A stretch of 64,000 nt of DNA, from positions 54,254,345 through 54,318,344 of the forward strand of contig NC_091015.1 of NCBI RefSeq assembly GCF_041296385.1, read 5' to 3'. Shown in pieces: positions 58,432 through 64,000 of the stretch. This stretch comes from Aphelocoma coerulescens. Its lineage: Eukaryota > Chordata > Aves > Passeriformes > Corvidae. The notes below the pieces were generated by a model. The model was not told where the DNA came from. It was given only the letters and a program-made list of their open reading frames with translations, and did no database searches. The translations under genes were made by a program, and so were the position numbers. The stretch's first letter is position 1; every line of letters begins with the position of its first letter.

Positions 58432-58456
58432 TTTTTTTTTTTTTTTTTTTTTTTTT
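58432..58456. repeat. Poly(T) tract, 25 bp
   Basis: An uninterrupted run of 25 T inside the CpG island, about 0.5 kb upstream of the CTNNB1 start. Such a tract disfavours nucleosomes and is likely length-variable. Confidence 0.9.
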
Positions 58457-58929
58457 AACGCACAGCACCAACTGTAGCGAAACTCCGTTCTCCCAAACGC
58501 CCGAGTCGCCAAGTCCGGGAGGCGCTCGGGCTGCTGTGGAAAATCGGCCCTGGCGCTGGGATGGGGCAGCCGCCGAGGCCGGCCCGCGGCTCATCCCGGC
58601 CCGTCGCTCATCCCGGAGCTCGGGGGAGCCCGGGAAGGTGGCGACGGGCCCCGCTCACGTCGGCGGAAACGCGCTCCCGCTCTGCCCTTGTAAATATTTG
58701 TCAGGAAGCAGTTGCCAAAGAAAAGTATCTCGTTATGCAATTTTCTTTTTTTTTTGTTTAATGGGAGAAGCGAACTTCCCCCCCCTCTCCCCAACACCTC
58801 CTCCTCCCCGCCCGCCCCTCGCTTCTTTAGCGAGTCGTAAAAAACAAGAAAATACGAATTGCACAAGGTTTTTTCGCGGCGTGTGAAGGCACGTCCGTGG
58901 CGGCCTCTTCTCGGCATGCTGGGGCTTGC

Positions 58930-60569
58930 ATAGCAGAATGTTTTACAGACTTTTTGCGTGCACCGTCTTGCACTGGCAAAGTCTGTGTTTAACATTCCAG
59001 GATGGAAAAATACATTCACACCTCCCTCCACATGAAATAAGGACCGTATATACCAACGTGGCTATGGAAAACATCCGTTGCTAGCGAAAGATGGATATTA
59101 TTTTGTTCCCCCCGCAGCATAAATTTGCTTTGGCACGAACTGATGTGGGGGGTTGAATTCTTGTTTTGCTTCGTGCAGCCTCTTGTCCCCCACCAGCCTC
59201 CAGTTTCTGCAGTTCTTGCAGCGGGGAGATGCGCGGTTCACAGAGGGGGTACCTTTACGCCTGTTTTTTTCCTCTGGTAATCCTGTTGTAACAGACTCTA
59301 AGTTTATTAGGAAGTTGCACTTAAAGATTTGTTTTTTCCCCCGTTGATTTGTCAGTCACAGGTAGCGTTAGACTAAAGGAACTTCTTTCACAGTGCTGCT
59401 TGATTTTCACGTAAACTGCTTTCTTTTGAATTTGGAGCTTTTTAAAACAGGGGATTTCTCCTGGGCCGGGGGGGTTGGGGGTTTGGGAGAGTAATGTAAG
59501 GCTTACTGCATACAAGAGACAAGGTGGAACTAGAATGGCTGACAGGGGCCACAATCCAGTGGGATAAGTGCGGGGGAGGGGTCCCAAGTGTGAGTTAGCT
59601 GTCACTACTCATATGACTTTGGAAAGGCAATGGTGTTAAAAAAAATCGTATTTTCCTCTCCGCTCCCCCTGCCATCTCAGGGCATAGCAATCCTCCACCC
59701 ACCACCCTCCCTCTGCAGTGGGCAACGTCTGGTGCCCACTAGTAAGAGAAAGAAATGCCACCTGGACAACCCTGAAGTTGGAGAATCAAGAAATGAAGCT
59801 TTCCTTGTCATGCTGTTTTCTCTTACGACAGTTGCCCATTTTGACAGTACTGGTCAAAAGAAGGGTAAGAATGAGGGCAGCTATCGGCAAGAGTTGGCAA
59901 AGAAAATTCTGCCACATCAGGCCAGTGGACTGTGAGTGTTCATCACCTTCCTGGGGAGCTATTTGGTGCAGCTATGAGCAGAAGGACCTTGTTCTTGACA
60001 CCAGAAATTTGATCCCTGTTTAAGATAAGAGCCAGAGAAAGTATTCCTGAAGATTGGCTTGAGCAATAAAAAAAGAGAAAAGTGTGTGGGGGAAGAGTTA
60101 ATTTCTTTGTCCACCTTCCTTTCTCAGCTGCCTTCTTCCACAACCTTGAGAAAATCTGCTCTGCCTCGGTTTCACCCTCTGTAAAATGGGAATAGTAATA
60201 CTGACAGACCCCTCCTTTTAGATCCCTGGATCAAAGGTACCATATAAGTTCAAAGTGCTGTTTCTATAGGGCATTATTGCCAAATTCACTATAAGCAATT
60301 CCATTGGGTACTTGATAACAACAGTAGAATCAGCCGAACGCCCTTGATGCATTGCATGGTCCCAGATACCTTTCAGAGCCTCTTTGTGTGCCATCCCGCC
60401 CCCTGAGGTCTGCAGGGATGGGGCTTTTGGAGCCTGGATTTTGCAGGAGCAGGAGGGGTATGGTCCATGTCTTTGCTTCTGGCCCCTGAACTGTGGACCG
60501 CTTTTCTTTTTGACCTGACGAGGACAACTGGAACTAGCCCTTTTAAAAACAGGTTTAAAACATACAACT

Positions 60570-60600
<31 letters not shown>

Positions 60601-62949
60601 TTCATAAGGCCTTTAGTACTTATGCTTAACTCTTGTTGATTTTTGGATGCTTTACTTCTGCATGGGTTGTTGTAATTTTAATCTCTATTTGTTTCACTGC
60701 AAAGTGGTTAGGATACTTTTGCATCTAGACACGTTGCTTATAGAAATTTGGTTCGTATCAGCTTTGCAATTTTTAGCTATTAGGTAGCTAAACATTTTCT
60801 AAAATTGCACCTTAAAAAACCCCAAACCCCTACTTCAGAAAAACAAGTATCTTAATAGGTGAATTGCAGTTATGATTAACTTGTTGGTGTTCTTTCAATT
60901 GTAAAAATGTTTCTAAAATACATTTTATATTTCTAATTTTTCTAAAATATAGTGTGTCAAGTTCCACTACCGAAACAAGGAGAGTAAATGTTATATGGGA
61001 TATTACAGTGCAGGGCTTCATCAGTAAATTCACGAACAGTCCGGTTATTCTTCTTCTTCTACTTTTTTTTCCTTTCCTCCCCAAGAAGCACTGAGTGTGT
61101 CTATGCAGCTTCAGAAGTTTCCTCTGAGCTCTTTTATACTTTAATAGGTTTGTTTTGGTGTCAGTTCACTAGAAGAATATGCTGCAGACATATTTTTTTT
61201 CGAAAGGTCAAGCAGTCTCCTAACATGTCCATTGTGTATCCTTGCAGTAAGAAATCCTCAGTGCAAAGGAGAGTTTCATGGTTGAATTTTAAAAGATAAT
61301 GATTTAAATCTTTTTGTTAACCCTTTTTTTTTTTACATCCTTAGCACTGCTTTTGGAGAGTCAACTTTTAATACGGTAAAATGTAGGAAGCCCATTAATT
61401 AAAAATAAGAAACAGCTAAAGGTAAACTTAGATGGTCACCTTTCCTTCTGAAATCCTGGCATTTAACTATGTTTGTAAGGAACATAGTAACAAATGAGTA
61501 GCCATGGTACTAATATGAGGACAAAGCAAAATTACCAATTACAGAAATATCTAGGGCTCTGGGCCTGAATCTTTGATTTCCCATATGGATCTTAAAAATG
61601 TATGCATAATTGGCTTCTAACTGTGCATGCTCTAGGAACATATTCAAGAATCAACTACAGATATTTTTTTCAGACACTGACTAAATATATATTCACTTGT
61701 CAGCAAAAAAATACATCATTCTTGTCCTCTTAACCAGAAAGGCAAAAATTAAGGAGTCTTCTTCCGGCGAAGTGAGGTTGTAGTATATGAAAAAAGTCAC
61801 AGTCTCACTTTCATACAGGAGCAAAGAGGAGAAGAGACAGGGATGCTTGCAGTATTTAAACGCTCTTTGAGACACAGGACTAATCAATGTAACTTCTGCC
61901 TCATACTTGAGACTACATTTTACTCGTACACATCAAGGTCTTCACTCTGTTAAAGTAAATAGCTATGCCATTCAGGCTCAGTTCCAGTGGAAAAAAATTG
62001 TTCTTTATGGACAAAGAAAAACAGAATTAGTCAACACAAAAATAATGGTGAGATTTTACTTTTCTTGAAAATTATGCAAAAAAAAAAGTGTGTGTATATA
62101 CGGATAATTTTGAAGGAAAGAAAGACCCTACAAATTAGTAATAAATTAGTGCAGAAGATAATGATCAAAAAATCTTGTTAACTGGTTCAAATGACATAAA
62201 TTGAAGTAGTCTATAAATGTTGCTGCAAGCATCAGAAATAGAACTGTCATTGGCCACCAATTTGATTATTAAAAAAAAGTTATTCTTTCCCTCCGTGTCC
62301 CTGTTTTGGATAAATGCAATATACCTTAATACTTCCTTCTTGAATTCAGTACACAGGAATTCCTACAACAGTTTATTTATCAGGTTTGTTTCAGAAACTA
62401 AGAAAAAGTCTCCAGCTGATTTAATAGCTGAGGCATTACTCATCAGAATATCTGATTACTGGCATATTAAGCAATGGAACAGACTAGACATGAAGCATTG
62501 CATCTCCCAATACATATATTTTAATTACTACTAGCCAAGCAAATATCAAGATGGCTTTATATTCGAAATTTAATGCATGATTATGTAAGCAAAAATCCAC
62601 AATACTGATCAAAACGTTGTCATCATCGCGTCTATGGCAGCATTTAAGTTTTCATTTAAAATCTCTGTGAGCCTGTCTCTTAATGGTTATGGGTCTCACA
62701 CTCCTCATTTAAAGCAATTGCAATGGTTGTGTTCAGGCACCCTGGCAGAAAAGACGTCCAAAAACATAGGAAGAAACAATAACAGTTGCAGAGGTGTAAC
62801 ACCGACCTCCTTCGTCCCTAATCAAACTCTGTCCACATGAAACCCCTCGTTTCCAAGAGTTGTAACCCTTTAATTTTCAATACTTTAAATATATAGCTGT
62901 ACTCATATAGGAAGCTGTCTTTAAGAAGGTAGTTGATCTGTAATTTTGC
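58930..62949. other. Upstream intergenic sequence, nothing recognised
   Basis: AT-rich DNA upstream of CTNNB1. Short open frames only. One microsatellite, listed separately. In human the region upstream of CTNNB1 is gene-poor, which fits. Confidence 0.55.
60570..60597. repeat. (TA)14 microsatellite
   Basis: A perfect 28-bp TA dinucleotide repeat. Confidence 0.95.
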
Positions 62950-63320
62950 CTTTTTCTTTCAATAGCTTTAGGCCAGATTTCCTTATTCCAAGTAATTGGC
63001 TCTAATATATAATCTTAAAACATAAGATAATAAATCATTAAGAGCCGATTTTTCTGTTCAGACCTCTCTTTCTTAATTACCGTGCAGTCTGAAAATATGA
63101 GACTATCGGAGTAGTAGGTTTCATTTGAACAAGGCTGCGCATGGATTAGGGCTTCAGAATTTCCTTATGCCGCAGAAAAAATTCCCTCTCCCTTACTAGC
63201 TGAAAGCCCCGAGCAGCTGTAAACACCTCATGCTTTCTAGAGGCTTGGCTCCCCTAACGCAGCCCTGGTCATCTTATGAATCCACTGGTCAAATGAATTT
63301 CAGTGACCGGTAATCAAAAT
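62950..63320. promoter_or_regulatory. Candidate conserved noncoding element upstream of CTNNB1
   Basis: Complex non-repetitive sequence with homeodomain-type cores (GTAATTGGC, AATCATTAAGAG, CTTAATTACCG, CGGTAATC) mixed with CpG-containing words, about 5 kb upstream of the CTNNB1 promoter. No open frame of interest. The enhancer reading is inference. Confidence 0.25.
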
Positions 63321-64000
63321 TTTCCTTAAAGCCTGCAGCATGGAGGTTGTGGTGGTTGTAGCATTTCTGCAGTGATGGCAAGGAAGCGCTGCATTTCTGA
63401 ATGTCTTGGTTCTCGATTTCTCAGCCGCGTGAGATATGGGTAACACCATACTCCAGGCATATTTACGGACACCGTTGGAGAAAGGGTAGGAGCGATGGAG
63501 ACAACAGCTAGAAACTCCAACGCCACAACGTGATTACAGTATGTTTTCCTTTCCTTGTTCTTTCAATTCACAGTAAATTTCATTCCAGCTCTTAGAAATC
63601 ATCATTCTTTCCCCCTTTTTATTTCAAAATGGTTGCATATTTTTCATTCACGAAAAGGTTAAAGGCGTTTCCCCATCGCAGGAGGGATTATCTTACCAGA
63701 GGATTCTGGGACTGCAGATGTATACTGCGGCAAAATCCTAAATTCATCGGCAAAAAAAAAATCATTTCCAGACCCCAGCTGCTAAAAATAATAGAATTAT
63801 AGTAAATCATTGATAAGATTAAAACATAAAGCCATTTTTACGTTCCAAAGTGCTCTAAAACATGAGTCTTTTCTCTTAATTCATTTCTTAAATAATGCAA
63901 ATTTTAAAGTAGCTTTTCTATCCCAAGCACGCAGCGCCATGAAATCGATAATTTTTGATCTTTTGGTTAGTAGGCAACATGGTGAGCTATTGCAGTGACT
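63321..64000. other. Intergenic sequence to window end, nothing recognised
   Basis: No exon, repeat family or RNA gene was recognised. Short open frames lack splice or promoter context. Confidence 0.5.

Larger units (their letters stand above)
57340..58720. promoter_or_regulatory. CTNNB1: CpG island covering CTNNB1 promoter and exon 1
   Basis: Very GC-rich with dense CpG on both sides of exon 1. It includes Sp1-type GGGGCGGGG at 58,159-58,167, a TEAD-type CATTCCA at 58,005-58,011 and a TATA-like element at 57,944-57,950. The only break is a T25 run at 58,432-58,456. CpG density continues to about 58,690, beyond the promoter, so a divergent noncoding transcript is possible. The long open frames here on both strands come from GC content. 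Confidence 0.85.

Noticed and set aside
57240..58886. Several 90-154 codon open frames on both strands in the CTNNB1 CpG island
   Set aside because: Low-complexity Gly/Arg/Pro/Ala peptides that overlap each other on both strands, as expected in stop-poor GC-rich DNA.
60570..60597. TA repeat as a TATA promoter or replication element
   Set aside because: A perfect dinucleotide microsatellite with no adjacent gene start.

Overview
This is a vertebrate nuclear window, almost certainly from a bird. It holds the complete CTNNB1 (beta-catenin) gene on the minus strand and the last two exons of ULK4 on the plus strand. The two genes meet tail to tail. The bird call rests on short introns, a CR1 3'-end fragment at about 7.9 kb, and a solo LTR fragment at about 23.0 kb that resembles a family common in Neoaves and passerines. 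Nothing prokaryotic is present: no operons, rRNA, tRNA or CRISPR array was seen.

Layout. Positions 1-31,098 read as ULK4 intron. No further ULK4 exon could be found there, but the stretch holds a CpG-rich patch (about 5.3-6.1 kb), the CR1 and LTR relics, and several AT-rich homeodomain-motif-dense blocks that look like conserved noncoding elements. ULK4 exons lie at 31,099-31,187 and 34,126-34,210 (stop), with a poly(A) signal at 34,502. About 1.5 kb of intergenic sequence follows. CTNNB1 then runs right to left: 3' end near 35,995, stop codon at 37,072-37,074, fourteen coding exons up to the ATG at 44,398-44,400, a 13 kb first intron, and noncoding exon 1 in a CpG island at about 57.7-57.92 kb. 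From about 58.9 kb to 64 kb I see only intergenic sequence upstream of CTNNB1.

The CTNNB1 exons were assembled by hand. All fourteen coding segments have clean AG/GT borders and compatible phases, and they sum to 2,346 bp, i.e. 781 residues plus stop, the mammalian length. The conceptual protein agrees with the human sequence as I remember it everywhere except residue 711 (Pro instead of Gln). The GSK3/CK1 phosphodegron, the twelve armadillo repeats with Lys312 and Lys435, Tyr142, Tyr654, Ser552, Ser675 and the C-terminal DTDL motif are intact. The 3' UTR keeps the signals of the optional intron known from the human gene.

Beta-catenin is the shared effector of cadherin adhesion and canonical Wnt transcription. 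ULK4 is a ULK-family pseudokinase with C-terminal armadillo-like repeats linked to cilia and neurodevelopment. The two are neighbours in human as well, so this is conserved synteny, not an obvious functional unit. I did not find a previously undescribed biological system. The points most worth checking are the 3' UTR intron, the candidate regulatory elements, the CpG-rich patch inside ULK4, and an open reading frame in CTNNB1 intron 1 that would encode a membrane segment.
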